Assembly: GCA_964020085.1 (NCBI GenBank)
Contig: OZ026605.1
Location: forward strand, 7,015,328 to 7,079,327
Length of the DNA: 64,000 nt
Direction: 5' to 3'
From: Micromussa lordhowensis
Lineage: Eukaryota > Cnidaria > Anthozoa > Scleractinia > Lobophylliidae
A program made the translations under genes and the position numbers. The notes beneath the pieces were generated by a model that saw only the letters and a list, made by a program, of their open reading frames with translations, was not told the DNA's origin and made no database searches. Below are positions 10,420-24,055 of this stretch, one piece after another (the stretch's first letter is position 1; each line of letters starts with the position of its first letter).

Positions 10420-12775
10420 CTACTTTTAACCGTTCCCACTACTTACGTTTTCTCACTAACCTGTACTGATTCGAATGAGTACTCTTTTATCTGAAACAGT
10501 TTGATTGACCTTACTTCTCTAGGAACTCGTGATGTATGGCCAGTAAACAAACCACCCAAGAAAACACATGGCGTGTTTTAAAATTATAGCAAGAATGTTT
10601 GCGCGTTGAGTGCGCGTTTCGAGGGCTGTAAAACTGCCTAGACAAGCATCAGGCTAGATGAAATTAAATCCAAACACTTAAAGAGCTAGTTAAATTTTGT
10701 ACGTTTGTAATCTCTCCCTTCTGAGACTTTCAAAAACTGTGAAATGTGAGTGTGGTAAAAAGCGCGAATGAGCTCGTACATTCTTTGTAAAATTTGGAGT
10801 TTTAAACCCGCCTCGCACAAAAGCTATTTAATACATCCGTCTCTAATTCCTTGGAACATCGTGCTATGCCATGTCAATTTTCAAAATTGATATTTTTGGA
10901 GGTTGGTCAGAAAATGAATCGCTAATGCTAATGATGCTAATGTTGTAAACAAAGGTTCCTCTATCCAAATCAGTCCGACGTGTATTCCAACGTTACGTCA
11001 TCATCAATGACCCAATTAACATTTTCCAAAGTACTCGAAGTACAGAAAATCATTAAGAAAAATCATTAAGAATCATAACTCATTAAGAAAATCCAGAACA
11101 TATATATTGACAGAGAGGTTTACCAATAGAATAGTCTTATAATACAACTTGAAGCCAGCTTAAGCTCCCGTCCCGTCCTAATCTTATCAACCCAGCTCAA
11201 ATCCAATCCATCTCAGATACAACAACAAGAAACTTAAGATTTAATTTCAGTATTTTAACTCGCTGTGGGGTTGATAAATGTACTGATTTGTGCCACCCAT
11301 TTCGAAGTAATGAACTAATTTCGCTATTTAGCCATTTAGCGGTGAATCTATGCAGTAAGTCCCAAAAATGTATGCGAAAATTAAAGCGTGTCATTACTTA
11401 TCTTTTGAGAGTAAAGATAAAAGAAAGGAAAATAGCAAACCCTCGTGTTAGACGCAGACAAAACAAAAACAAAACTAGAAAAATGCACGTCTATTTACTT
11501 TTTTTTCCAGGAAAAAGGAAAGCCTTGTCTACCATGTAAGCTTAGTGCCGACACATTCGCGTGGCGCGAACACGGTTTCTTCTTTGATTAAGTTTAGATA
11601 GTTAAATTTGATCAGTGCCTCGTCTGGCAGTTGTGCTAAATTTGCTCAGAATTAAACAAGGTAATCCGCTTGCCGTAAAAGCTTATTACTTTTCTTTTTT
11701 AAACCTCCGACAGTGTATTTTCTTTAATTAACTTGATTTTTTTAACACGTTCATTTGGTTCAATAAAATTTTACTGACTTTCTCTCACTTCATTTGAAAA
11801 GTAGGTTGCCCATGCACTTGGTACAAATTTGGCACATTAATCCATCGCGTTTCTTCAACAATAAACACGATGGAAAAAAAACTTTGCCTCTTTCAGTCTA
11901 GCCTGCGACCAGGCGTTTATTTTTCCGAAAAAAGAACGCCTGATCGCAGCTTATTTTTAGTCTTGCAGGATTAAGACTCAGAGAACACCCTGAGTTTCTC
12001 TTTATGGACCTCCAAGCTGGTCAATAAGCCACGTATATTTCAACATATTTGTGGAACAGCACGTAATAGGTCAATATTCCTGACTATAATTGCAAGACAC
12101 GACTTCAAGCTTCAGTTGCATTCCTTAGCTTTTCCCGTTTCTGTTTTTTTTTTCTAACGTTACTAATATAGTGATTATGAAGCTATGTTTCCAAAAAGTT
12201 TCAAGCCACTTTTTAACTGATGTGTCCGGAAAACGGCGTTTAAAACACTTAAAGGAGCTATTTATTCAAGCTGCCTTCGATGAATAATTTCAAATTCATT
12301 GCCACTATGCTTTATAATATTGATTCAGATCGTTCTTTGCTTCTTTGTTTCTTTGTTGTTGTTGTTGTTTTTGTGGTCCTCCAGTCCCGGAAAAAGATTA
12401 GGGTGCGAAAGAGAATAAGAAATAACCGCAAGGAAGAAAACTGGAGAACCCACAGAAAAAAGCGAAACAAAAACTGAGAACAACAATAACAACAATACCA
12501 GAAAAAACGCCAAAAAGAAAACAACCCAAAAAGGAGCAAGTCTCGCGACATATTCAGAATTCACGACATATTCATCAACGGTTCGAAAATGGTGGCGCTT
12601 CAAAGAATAGACTTCCGTCGATGGCTCAAGTTTGGCTCCGCTCCGCTATTTCAAGGACACCGTAGGATATAAAGTTCAGTGATCATTTTATGACGTTTTT
12701 TTTATGTCAAAAAAAACATCGTTTCTCTTTAATGTTTAGACCTAGCTTTAGGTTCACAGTCCCTTGCGTCCCTTG

Positions 12776-12797
12776 CGTTTATAGCTAGCTATAAACG
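12776..12797. repeat. 22-bp perfect palindrome
   Basis: The sequence starting CGTTTATAGCT is its own reverse complement over 22 bases with no spacer. It may be a dimeric protein-binding site or chance. There is no neighbouring gene to connect it to. Confidence 0.7.
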
Positions 12798-14455
12798 ACA
12801 TAAACTTCAGAAAACTAAACTGACAAAGTTTTACGTTAGTGGCGCGTGGTTAAAATCATAAATACATGGTTATAAATATAAAGGTTACAAAGTCAAGAAG
12901 TGTCAGCTTATTTCATCAACAGACGTTTCAGACGCCTTGTCGAATACTGGTAACTAGTTGTTATACAATGATTCCAAGGGCATGTAGAAAAAAAAGACTG
13001 GGGCGAGTACAAGCGTAATTTCCCTCGAGTTTTGTTGATCTCTTTGACGCAGAACAAACGTGTTGTGTGTTGCAGTGAAAGAAAGCTGTTTATTTCTATT
13101 TCAAAGTTTGGCAGGCTGTTTATATAATTCTTTATCATTGGTTCTTTATCATTGGTTAACCAAACGTTAGCAAAATCTGGCAACTGAGACGTGTTTCATT
13201 GATTAATCTGCATAGTCAGGAGGTGACGTTAAGTGGCTCATTACAAGCCAAAGGAAATGAGTTTAGGGGCAATAAAACACTCGATCTCGTTTGAAACTCT
13301 GCATTATCACGAAACAAAAACAATTTGGTATATCATGGCATATACAATCAGCTCCGTGACAGTTTACGTTTCTGAAATGCCCTATGTCAAAAAAAGGTTT
13401 ACAACTTCTTAGTTTAGGAAAATTAATTAAAAATCATCTCCCACTTCTATTGTTGCGCTTGAGTTGTTTGATCTAGAAAGCTTTTCAAAGCGGCACAGTT
13501 CTGAAGCCTTTGGACCGACGAAACGTCTAAACAACAAGGTTTTGCATTTAGCCTACTACTACACGCTGAGATTTCTATTAACCACTTTGAAAAGGTCAGC
13601 AGTTTGCCATTGTGCCATTCTAAAAGCGTTTCTCGAATTCATATAGCAAAACAGCCAAAGGCTCATACAGCTTCAGCAATCATAAATGTCGTTTCCTCCT
13701 GATTATAGAAAGGAAATTCGGTGTTGCTAAACCAGTTAAAAGGGGAAATTATGCAATTTGATTAGAATTTATTCAAGAATAATCCGATACACGTTTTCAT
13801 TACAAAGTTTCCAATACTCTTCTTGAAGATTTTGAAAGCATGACGATTTTGAAAGCATCATCCCATTTTTTTATCGTAGTTTTGTATCACGGTTTTCAGT
13901 TCTGTTAGGTTTTTTATGCTATTCTCACATCCCACTTCAATACACAGGCGGTCATAACTCCTCCATTCGCGTTAACCTCGTGAAACTCCAGCACACGTTA
14001 TGTTGGGCGACAGACAGTTGATCCACTTAGTCAACCCAAAATAGAAGCCGACAGGGGCAGTTGGACCGTTTTAGCTCGAGCATGCTTTCGTTTTCCTGCT
14101 TGATATGTGCTATTAAAAGACTGATCCGATGTTTTTCCGTCAGTGATGGTATTTTACATTAGCTTCTTTGGCGTATTCTTAGCTTACTTTACATTAGATT
14201 CTTAGGTATACTCTTTGTGATGAATATACCATTCAATCCCACTGTCGTGTCCCATCACGAGAAAGCAAAACGCTTCGATGGACATTCTTTATAACCAGAT
14301 CATATCAATTTGTTTCTAGTCAGGACCCGGCAAAAATCTTTTGATTCTCGGTGAAGGAGTTATTTACTTAACATTACCTCCCTTACGACTCTCGCAATAA
14401 TATCAAAGAAAAGGAGATCAGGCTAGATTTCTTTTTCGTGGAGTTTAAAACATGA

Positions 14456-14591
14456 GGCCCGGGCTGTTCAAAAGGTGGATAACACTATCCAGCGAATAAA
14501 TCACTAGCGTGGTTTGTTTTGTCAACACTTATCCACTGGATAGCGATTTATCCGGTGGATAGCGTTATCCAGCCTTCGAACAACCGGGGCC
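14456..14591. mobile_element. Small foldback MITE, copy 1
   Basis: Begins GGCCCGGGCTGTTCAAAAGG and ends in the inverse GAACAACCGGGGCC. Internally it repeats GGATAACACTATCC and GGATAGCGTTATCC around an AT-rich centre. A second copy lies at 26546-26696. I remember this element as widespread in corals and other marine invertebrates. It has no coding capacity and would depend on a transposase elsewhere. Confidence 0.85.
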
Positions 14592-17500
14592 AGCTTAACA
14601 AATATACTGATAAGTATGCAGAATTGAACCCAATTCCCTTACTCGTTTTGAAGTTGAGTTTTCAATTCTAGATGCTCGCTAGACGAAAACGAAATCAATA
14701 ACCATTTTCCAAGGTTTTTTTTTTTCTAAAGAAAACAACAACGCATTAGAGACCGAAAGCTGTCCATATACATTCATCTGATCCGCAATGTCAAAAAGGT
14801 CTGGAAATCAGATAAAAATAAGAAGCTTCCAAAAATGAAGGCACCAATCCTCTTAAAATTTCCCTGTTTAGTTAAAGATTCGTGTCCCAATTGTCATCCG
14901 CTTCCTGTATTTATATTCCATCTTTCTGTGAGACACTTGAAATCCTGTGGCGATTTAAATGGCGAGTACACGCAGCAAACTTTCTTAGATTTAAACGGCG
15001 AGTGAATGATCTACGGCGTTCATGCAGCTTTCTCACAAGGAAAGTAAAATCAGTTCACAGGCAACATTTATCTCCATTTTGTGCAAGTAAACGAGAAGTT
15101 AGTAGCGATCGATTTTGTTTTTTGTTTTTTTCGCTCCAGCAAGAAGCATTCAACACCTCATATATCTCATGTGTTCGACCGCGAAAGGCGGTAAAAAAAA
15201 ACAGATTTTATCAACAGACCTCGCCTTCCGATTAGCATTCATCCAGAAGACAATAAGTCACATGCTCTTTCAAGCCTTCGCTGTAAGATTTCATCTCCAA
15301 CACAAAGAAAACGGAAAAGTCAAAGGAAAAAAGACAATGCAGAAACTGCTGGTTTGAGAATGTGCTAAATAAATTCCAACCGCGAAAGCAACTTACCTCA
15401 ATGTCCAGTGTCCATGAGTGAGTTAAATTATATCAAATGAATATCGCTAATTTGTACATTACAAAGCATGGAATCTTTCATTGATTTAGTACGTGCTCGA
15501 AATAAAACTGTTTGTTTCCAATCTCCACCTTTAAAAAGTCTCGCCATGACATGCGGATTGACGAGGGGCAAGGAAGGCATAAAGAATTTTGCCAGGCAAA
15601 ACTTAAACTGGGCATGTTCTCCATTTGATTGTCAGTTTATTTGATATTGCAGTTCTAAACCTAGCGAATAATGTCCCAAGAATCGTAAATCCACAGTACG
15701 TTTCGACTACAGCAACTTCAGGCTACACACGCAAACCTAGAAATATTTAGGGCACTAAAAACATGCATGTCTGGAGATTGGAAGACACGAGATGGGGCTG
15801 ACGTTTAAAGCAGTTATTATTTCAGTTAGATCATTGTTTTAGTAGTAGATTGCTCATGGAAATGAACAGGTTTGTGTTGAAAAACTTCACACCTTACGGA
15901 TTTAGTCAGCCAGTTTACAGCATGCACTCCTTCGACATAATTAACCGATTTGTCAAACTTCTCAAGGAGCCTTATAACCTTTAAACAACGTAATTGCCCT
16001 AGTTCCTCTTGTCTTCTCCTCTCGTAAGTATTCTCCTGTGAAAATTTGTTACCCGTAGCCGGCAAGCTGGTTTTATCATTCTCAGTCAAGTGTCCCCTAC
16101 TTCTTAGAATCGTCCTCGAATGAGTGTTCCGAATGACTGATGGACAAGATTCACGAGCGGTTCAAGTAAGCTAAGTTTCTTAGAAGTGTGTACACAAAGC
16201 ATCGCAGACAACAGTCGACCCACTGAGAATTTGTGGCGAATAGAGAGTACTTTTGAAGAGCATGATTGACATCAGTTTGATCATTTCACATCTAGCATCC
16301 AATCAATATGTGTTTTGCGAGACAGAGATCTTACAATTATTCCAAGGTTGTTAGACGTGATGACCTGTGAGTCCGACCAGAAAAAAAGTTTTGAAGTTTT
16401 TCCCTATTGCGTTTCGTGAAGCCTGTGTGTGCGTACATTTTTCTCCGCATAAGCTAAATTAATTTCTCTAGCAGAGACTAAATGGATACCTCCTATCATT
16501 TATAGCAACATACAAGTTTTAATAATAACACATTTTAGCAGCATTTAGTTGTCTATATGTTATCATCCTTGAGCATTTTAATCAGGACTCGTCTTGACCC
16601 CACCTACATAAAGTCACTATCATTCATCCTTCTCGAAGCCATTCCTCTTGAAAGCTGTTCAAAACGTCACCGCAAAACTTCCTCTGGAAGGACCATTTGA
16701 CATTTCAAGGCACATAACTGAACAAAAGGTGAAAACGAAGAGCTTTTGTTGTTCTCAGTGGAACGCGCAGGGCATTTCCGTTCCCCTTTGCGCTAGACCT
16801 CCCTGTTCAATGTGCCTGATGTATTTTTCTTACACAAATGAACAACGCTGAGTTTTTTTATGACCAAAAAATAACAAAATATTTCACGGTCCCACACGAA
16901 AACAACAAAGCTGTTCACGGTTCGCTTCTAGCATGCTTTACTACGAATATTTCTTGCAGTGTGTAGATCGTTATTTGTTGGATTGTTCTGAGCGTAGATA
17001 TTTCCACAAGTCTTCTTTCTCGATTGTTTTATTTGATGGCTTTTTAGTGCTTTAATTTCCATCGCAGCCTGTTCTTGAACTAGAACGTCATCTTGATAAG
17101 AAGATTAAATTAGATTCCTAGTGTAAGGATAGTCAAGCTCGCGTTCAAATGGATATGCTCACAGTGCGTACAGTTATCAGCTCACAATGGTGTTTGAGAA
17201 TGGTATAAAACTTGAACAAATTAAAAAAGCAGCGAGCCTCCGCTACTTAAATCTCAGCGAACGCTATAAAACAACAATACCTATGTGCATCTTCAGGATT
17301 TCAAAATAACATTATTTCAATATAGCACAACTGAGTCGCATAGAATTCTACCCAAGCAGGGAAGAATGCGTTGGGAGTGTATATTGTAATCGAAAGGCAA
17401 CCTCAGAGCTCAGAGAAATTTGCAAATAATGGTACTCTCAAATTGAGTATTTTGAACAACTGTTCTGGGTCTCGAGATTGTTAAATCTTGATTTTGTATT

Positions 17501-18180
17501 CTCAAGATTTCCCTTTTAGCTACGAACAGAAAAATTAGTTTGTAAAATGTCTGGGTCTCTCATTCAAATAATGGTTGGATTTATCATTCTTCAGCTTTAG
17601 ACAATGAGAGTCACAAGCTAAGTAACATCGATAAAAAATATTTTCACAGAGGAAATAGGTGTACAACAACAGATTAGAAATCTAGATTGTTAATTCAAGG
17701 TTCTTAAAAGAAATTAACATGTAACAGCTAAGAAGCGAACAAACTCGATGTCGTTTCTTTTGAGAGATTCACAATGAATCTATCTTGTCCTTTCATAGAA
17801 GTATGTCTGCGACAGAGTTAATACAATTCTGTTTTGCGGTAATCCCTGTTAATAGTCAACTCGACTGCTAACTGCAATATCTTTACTCGCTCCACACCGC
17901 AGGGACTTCACATGGATTTTCTCAATCGGTACATTATTATTGTCATGTATCAAGCCATGACGCCTAACTATTGATACAATCTCTAACAGTGCTACCGTGT
18001 TAAGCCTACAGTTCATTATTTTATATACAGACCGTCCGTTACTTCGACAAGATCAACTCTGGTCGTATTCTGAATGTAACAGTGCTGTTCCTTTTGTCGT
18101 GTTTCATTGTCAACAGGAATAACCTTGAAGAAAGTAATGTTTCTTATGAGTGAGGTTTTTTAGTATACGTTCTTCCACCT
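14592..18180. other. Non-coding stretch downstream of Zic gene A
   Basis: This 3.6-kb interval follows the stop codon of Zic gene A on the minus strand and must include its 3' untranslated region, but I see no clear poly(A) signal close to the stop. A minus-strand splice-donor-like GAG/GTAAGT lies at 15391-15399 without an open frame before it. The frames at 14882-15357 resemble nothing known. Confidence 0.4.
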
Positions 18181-19500
18181 TTAACACGAGTACCAGTTCG
18201 TGTTGACTTCGCGTTCACTCTGTGTACTCGCACAGTTTTGGCTGTTTGACGAACTGATCGAATGACGGAGGTGTTCTGGCGGTGAAGGCGTACTCAAATG
18301 GCTCCTGTCTTGACTACTCGATTCGAGAAGTGGCGGTGGAGAAGGCGAGATGCCATGCAGCTTCATGTGCTTGCGAAGGGAGCTCGGATGTGTGTAGCTT
18401 TTATTGCACCCTTGGTATTTGCAGTTGTAGGGTTTATCTGACGTATGAACATGGGAATGCTTTTTCCTATCGCTTGAGTTTGCGAAGCGACGATCACAGC
18501 CAGGAAACTCGCACACAAAAGGCTTTTCGCCGGTGTGAGTTCGTTTGTGTATTTTTAAGTTCTCAGACCTAGCGAAGAGTTTGCCACAACCAGGAAAAGG
18601 GCAAGGGAATGGTTTCTCTCCGGTGTGAACTCTGATGTGGTTGACCAGCTTGTACTTTGCTTTAAACGGTAGTCCGTTGCGCCCACAGTTTCTCCAAAAA
18701 CAAACGTGTAAAGGGGAATCGTTTTGGCTAACATGTTCATCATTTATATGCCTTACTATCTCGTGTATACTGGTGTACTGCTTTCCACAGATCTTGTTCT
18801 TCGGGTAATTCTGAGGATCAATCCATTCGCATGTCATGATTTTGTTAGGTGCTTGGCTCATGAATTGTGAGAAATGGACTGGACCGTAACTTAGAGAACG
18901 ATGATGGTCGTAACTGTACGGTGACTGCGAGTACATGTCTACCCGTGAATACATGTCGCCTGGCGGTGGAAATGCAAAGGCCGGCCTCTGTGGAGTCTCA
19001 GCATCGGGAGGACCGTTCATCGATGGGTAGAAGTTGTGTCGCTTTACATCTGGTCTTGCCTGATGCAGTGTCAGTGGACTGAAGTTGGAATGAATCGATG
19101 GACCCTGACATGGAGGAAATCTACCCGGTCCTGGTGCCATGGGTTCGTAAAGAGAATGTCCATGCGGACCATGAGCTAAAGAACCAGAACTTGGTAGATG
19201 ATCTTGGCGATGAAGGTAATCTCTGCTACTCAAATTTTGCGCGGCACATGCAGCTCTCACTTGACTGGTGTGTGGAGTAAAGGGATAGCCGGTTGTTTGG
19301 GAGCTAAACACAGCCTTGGTGTCGGCGACAGGCTCGGGGATTCTGTGGGCCAAGTTGAAAGCCGTTCGGGAAATCATACTAGGACTGGACTCCATGAATG
19401 GATTTCCAACGTATGGAGAATCTTTGCCGGGCTCGATGAAGTCAGCCACGGTCGGATGGCCAACAGAAGCGCTTTGACTATACAGCGAAATATTGTCCAT
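18181..19500 (-). CDS. Zic: Zic-family zinc-finger transcription factor (gene A)
   Basis: The 439-residue protein starts at an ATG at 19500 and has no intron in the coding frame. Five C2H2 fingers fill residues 224-382. Finger 1 is the atypical long-loop Zic/Gli type (C224, C238, H251, H256, with CEW). Finger 2 is C267/C272/H288/H292, finger 3 C300/C305/H318/H322, finger 4 C330/C335/H348/H352 and finger 5 C360/C365/H378/H382, joined by TGEKPF-type linkers. The block [20 protein letters not shown] is diagnostic of Zic. Near residues 91-100, [10 protein letters not shown] matches the N-terminal ZOC motif, and NPF, AFNL and SQTTGY at 33-72 echo vertebrate ZIC N-termini. The end, NTNWYSC, recalls the vertebrate end EWYV. 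Zic proteins bind GLI-like sites in the nucleus and control neural and axial development; in cnidarians they are linked to neural and tentacle programmes. A paralogue lies 21 kb upstream on the same strand. Which lettered Nematostella Zic it matches is undecided. Confidence 0.97.
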   Translation of the reverse strand: MDNISLYSQSASVGHPTVADFIEPGKDSPYVGNPFMESSPSMISRTAFNLAHRIPEPVADTKAVFSSQTTGYPFTPHTSQVRAACAAQNLSSRDYLHRQDHLPSSGSLAHGPHGHSLYEPMAPGPGRFPPCQGPSIHSNFSPLTLHQARPDVKRHNFYPSMNGPPDAETPQRPAFAFPPPGDMYSRVDMYSQSPYSYDHHRSLSYGPVHFSQFMSQAPNKIMTCEWIDPQNYPKNKICGKQYTSIHEIVRHINDEHVSQNDSPLHVCFWRNCGRNGLPFKAKYKLVNHIRVHTGEKPFPCPFPGCGKLFARSENLKIHKRTHTGEKPFVCEFPGCDRRFANSSDRKKHSHVHTSDKPYNCKYQGCNKSYTHPSSLRKHMKLHGISPSPPPLLESSSQDRSHLSTPSPPEHLRHSISSSNSQNCASTQSEREVNTNWYSC

Positions 19501-22500
19501 AACAGCAATGCCGGGTAAGATTCCCCTATATTTGAAGAACTCGTAAAATATTTTGCTTCCTTAGTTGTAGTGGTTTCTGTGACGAGATTATCCAGAGTAG
19601 ATTGACGGTAAATGATTATTTGCCCCAGCGCTGTTGACTGGGCTGTCTGCATCTGTGTTTTTGAGTTCAATCACAGCTTGATGCTTACATTATCAATCGA
19701 TTGGTCCTTGCATAATTTGTTTTCGAAGCAGCTTTACGGGCCAATCATTCATCAGACAGGCATTTCGCACGCATGCTCCAACACTGATCCAATAGGCGTC
19801 AGTCGTCGCATTCGACTGCTGCTGTCAAGCCTGCTTTTGTTGACATTCGGAGATTCCTCGGGAGCCTTTCAGTCCAACGCAAAACACATCAACAGACTCT
19901 CTAAAATCCATTAGTGTGAATTAGACTCAATTTAGTGCTTTTGCTTCTTTTAAGAGCTAACCACACCGCGTCATATCCCGGTGGTGGCAGCTCTTACACA
20001 CGGGTATGTGGTGTATTGGATTCATTGACAAGCGTTCTAGGGGGCGCTAAACCTTTATTCTACCTCACCTTAGGTCATCTTATAATTCAGCTATATAAGA
20101 TCATCAATTATCTTCCTGCTATTTCATTTTATATCTCTCTAAGCAGCTCTCTGGTTTGGTACTGCAAATCCCAAACGACTTAAGCGGATCAGGGTCGCGA
20201 GATAACGAGATATCGATCGATTTCATTTCCAGTGGCTCTTACTTTATTTCGCGCGGCCTAAATCATAACTGTTTTCAAAGTGTTGTTTTGTTGTTTTAGT
20301 TTCATTTGCATCAATGCTTTGCCTTTCAAAGAAAACCGTTTTCTCTCCCTCGTTGTACTAAATACTTCGATGCTCATGCAAGCCTACCATAGCTAGTGCT
20401 GACAGCCATGTTAAAGTGACTAATTGGCGCGCTCCGCCCTCATTAAGATCTTATCTCATGTGTCACGAAATATCGTTTCGACATTCAATCATGACGGTCC
20501 GTGATCTTCTTTGATTGCAAAATATTTGGAAGGCATGTTGAATGCGTTTCCGAACCGAAAACCGCGCCAATTCACTACCCACTCGAGGTATCTTCACTCG
20601 CGGTAGGAAATGTTTGTTTTGGGCTAACGACGAAATCAATCTCATATATCGCACTGAGGTCGTTATAACCATTTAAGTGCTTTAAGCCCGCGGTTTTCGC
20701 CCTTCGAGTTAACAGAAAACAGTATTTTAAGCAAAGCCAATGTTAAAAACACTCGCAGCTTTCCGCTCTTTGTGTGAATAAAATCCTCTTTATTTCAGTC
20801 TATAGAGACAAACAGAACTGGGGCGTCGCTTTTAGAAATGAAGAATGCAAAATACCTTGTTTTATGATTTCACGAAAGCGATGTCAATGTCTATCCCCTA
20901 AGGTCAAGATTTTATTGCGTTTTGTGCTGGATGAAAAGACAAACTCACCAAAACTGCTTGTGTAAATACATTTTTGCCCAATCTGCGAGCCATCTGTCCG
21001 TACTTTGCAGTTCACTAAATTTTAATACTTCCGGACATTTTTCCTTTTTCGCCAGACTTTCTATTTCCGGTAATACTGGGGTTACATAGACATGTGAAGT
21101 TCTCAGGGTCCGTAAGAAGAAAATAATCTTGACTATTAACAGAATTCCATGTATAAGCCAACAATGAAGAAAATATTTTATGCTGGCATTACGGCTGTTA
21201 TTAAAATATTACTGTATTGTTAAGAAGTGTCCAGCGCGATGACATGGATAAATATGCACGGATTAATCCCATTACAGCATAGGTAAATCCGCAAAGAGTT
21301 CTTAGTCTTTGACACTTGCCAACGCTTTCATTCGATGCACGGAAGCTTTTTTCCCCATTTCTAAACAGTCACGGAAGAAAGCAATTTCTTAAGAGCAACT
21401 TGGAAAGATAGCAGTCAACTTGGCTGAGTTTTCTTACGAGTAGCTGTTCATATGGGTGATGATGACGACAGATACACGACGGGTGCGCAGTGGTATTTGA
21501 GGGATTACTTACACCGATAATCCCTCGTCTAAGAGGAAAGTCCTGTCTAAGCCTGGTCGAACACTAAACAAATTACAATTTATGCCTGGTTCCTTTAGGG
21601 TTGATTCATGCGCCCTTTTTTGATGGACGAATTCCTGGCTACGAATAGGTGCATGTACCGTTAATGTTGAATATGTTGAGCATACGGAGTGTCTATTCAC
21701 CAGTGTTTCTGCTTGTTTCATGTTCGATTCATTCAGGTTTGCGTTATTATTTCTTAGCGACCGCGGCGGGTGATTTAGTTGTTAAAAGGAATTAGTCTTA
21801 CATTGATGTTTAGGTCTCGGTAATAAAATAAACAACACGTTCTCGTCTTCGGTGGCGCCATTTCGCAGTCGGGCCTTTTTCTCTTTTATTATCCAGCTGT
21901 AAATTAACGAGGAACAACTTCAAAATCACCGGCGTATTAAACTTGTGCGCCATTATGCAAAACAGAAGTATCAATCGTAAATCATCGATCTTTTTAATTG
22001 TAATCGATCATAAATGACAGACATGCCGTGTTACATAATGCACACGTGTCCTCTTCTTTCAAATTGTTTGTCCTACGCCCAGTCTCAAGTGTAAATTCTG
22101 CTTGCATGTCTCTATCATGATCGTGCTTTTATACAACACACTTGGCCGTTGCGGTGTTTGACAAAAACCTCTTTTTAAAATTTCTCAACTCAAATGCTTG
22201 AAAGCTTGAAAGAAAGTCGGCGGAAGGACAAAGGGGAATTCCTAGTCTTAGGAATCCGACGTTTCGCTTTTTCGAAGAATCTCGGATTTCTACTATTCTT
22301 CTTGTGTTGTTTCTCAAAATATCGCGTTCTTTCAGAACTAGATGACCAATACGTTTTAAAGTTCTTTTTCTTTGCTATTAACGTTGACTTAGACCGCATT
22401 AAAAAGGAGTAAAATTGTGGTTGGTCAGCCGCAAAGATTTTCTTGTTTAATACACGCCCTCCACCGAATCCTTTTGTCCTTTGATTAAATACCGACGTTT

Positions 22501-23769
22501 ATTGAAAGCACACTGTGTCATTTATATTCGTCGAGGCATAATGGCCAAGGGAAAATAATCGCAACAATCGAAATATTAAGGACAGCGGCTGGCGCGGCAT
22601 AAACGTCAAGGCCAAGTTCGTTTGGTATTGGATCCAGTATCAGCTGCCCAGGTGCGCGGGCTTCTCGCTGTAGCTAACAAGTGTTTCGCGGTAGGTGATG
22701 TAGTTTTACATGGAGACACCAAGTTAGGCCTTGTCTGAGGCAGTACTAAAGAAGCCTTGAGGAACAGTTTTTTTTGGTATTTGACACTTTATGAGAGCTG
22801 AATATTGTGGTGATTTTATATATTTTTTAACATGTTATTAAAATCTATTCAAATTGTTAACTTTGTCCAGTTGCCTTGAGTTGCGTGCCTCGGTTTCTTT
22901 TGAAGGCTTTCTTTATGATTTCTTTATCATAATGAATTGCGTGTTTGAAGGAGGTAAATAACGCATTAACCATGGCATTAACTAAATGTGGCCCACCCAT
23001 AGATCATGTCTTTCAAATTCAGATATCGTGATTTGGTTAACAGAATTCAACCTACTAATCGAAATGAAAAATCATGTGTTTCGTAGCGGCGATAAGACAT
23101 CAAAGACATTTTATTCCTTTATTGTATTTTAAGAAATTTCGAAAAAAAGAGATACACATCACGTTCATCATTACTTGTTTATTGCCGCTGTTGTCAGGTT
23201 AAAGTTAAAGCAATATCGCAGCAGAAGAACTTTTATTCATTATTTCAAGATAACAACACATGATTCATGTGGTGGTTATACTACAATGATTGTAACACTT
23301 ACATTAAAAGAAATTTGTTGATGTTGTCGTCGACTGAAAATGTATCTCTCTACTTTCTTTCCCAACGGGCGACTTAGGCAACGTGAACTATGATGAGTAG
23401 TTTTCTCCGTGACCTGTATTTACTACGTTTTTCGGTCAGTCAGTCGTTGAGAACCTTCAAAGAAAACGTTTATTGTAGAAATATAAAGGAACTTGCTCAT
23501 AACTCAGTAATAATGACAAAAAACAAACAAAGCGTTACTTCGTAAAATAAAAAGAAACGAACAAGAAACAATTCATCATTAATGTAAAAACACATTTTCT
23601 TCCAAGTGATATAAATTTTAACAAGTATATCAAGAATAAAACAGATCTATTTTTCTATATTATTTGGTTGCAACCATAGAATGCCAGCGGAATTCTGCTG
23701 ATAGAGTGATTCACCGTTTTGGTCTAACGTTGGGATTTAAGAGATGCATCAAAGATATTTTTCAAGATC
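19501..23769. other. Upstream region of Zic gene A, no gene seen
   Basis: These 4.3 kb lie 5' of Zic gene A and would hold its promoter and 5' untranslated region. I could not fix a start site. A CTATATAAGA sequence at 20091-20100 could be a TATA box, but it reads better on the opposite strand. The short frames at 20774 and 22194 show no family resemblance. Confidence 0.4.
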
Positions 23770-23782
23770 ACAGTTATGTTAC

Positions 23783-24055
23783 GTGGAGGTACGATGGCCT
23801 CATGGTTAGAGCACTCGACTCCGGAGCGAGCGCTCCGGGTTCGAGCCCTGGCCGGGGACATTGCGTTGTGTTCTTAGGCAAGACACTGGGTACCGGCGAA
23901 TTTAATGCTGGGGGTAACCCTGCGATGGACTGGCATCCCATCCAGGGGGGAGTATAAATATTCCTAGTCGCTTCATGCTACGGAAACCGGGATAAGCTCC
24001 GGCCTGATGGGCCACTTGGCTCGCATGCAGACTTTACTTACTTACTTACTTACTT
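23783..24055 (+). mobile_element. tRNA-derived SINE, intact, with 13-bp target-site duplication
   Basis: The 5' part (about 23785-23861) is tRNA-like, with box A TGGCCTCATGGTTAGAGCA from 23795 and box B GGTTCGAGCCC at 23838-23848. The body contains GCGATGGACTGGCATCCCATC, split here only by length limits, a segment resembling the 3' tails of CR1/L2-type LINEs, and the element ends in (ACTT)n at about 24033-24055. The insertion is flanked by the perfect duplication ACAGTTATGTTAC at 23770-23782 and 24056-24068. RNA polymerase III would transcribe it, and a LINE partner would supply the reverse transcriptase. It is not a functional tRNA gene. Confidence 0.93.

Larger units (their letters stand above)
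9062..14455. other. Long non-coding stretch
   Basis: No protein family is recognisable on either strand in these 5.4 kb. Apart from the microsatellite and palindrome listed separately, I see AT-rich unique-looking sequence, (GTT)n at about 12355-12371, (AAC)n at about 12478-12496, and a 14-bp tandem doublet TTCTTTATCATTGG at about 13128-13155. Confidence 0.45.

Noticed and set aside
18282..19280. Open frames on the plus strand opposite Zic gene A
   Set aside because: Shadows of the conserved Zic coding sequence, with no independent support. The same applies to plus-strand frames opposite gene B.
20091..20100. TATA box of Zic gene A
   Set aside because: CTATATAAGA reads as a better TATA box on the strand opposite to the gene, lies about 590 bp from the ATG and has no supporting start-site signal.
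23795..23861. tRNA gene on the plus strand
   Set aside because: Box A and B sequences are present, but the sequence continues into a SINE body with a LINE-like tail, an (ACTT)n end and target-site duplications. It is the head of a SINE.
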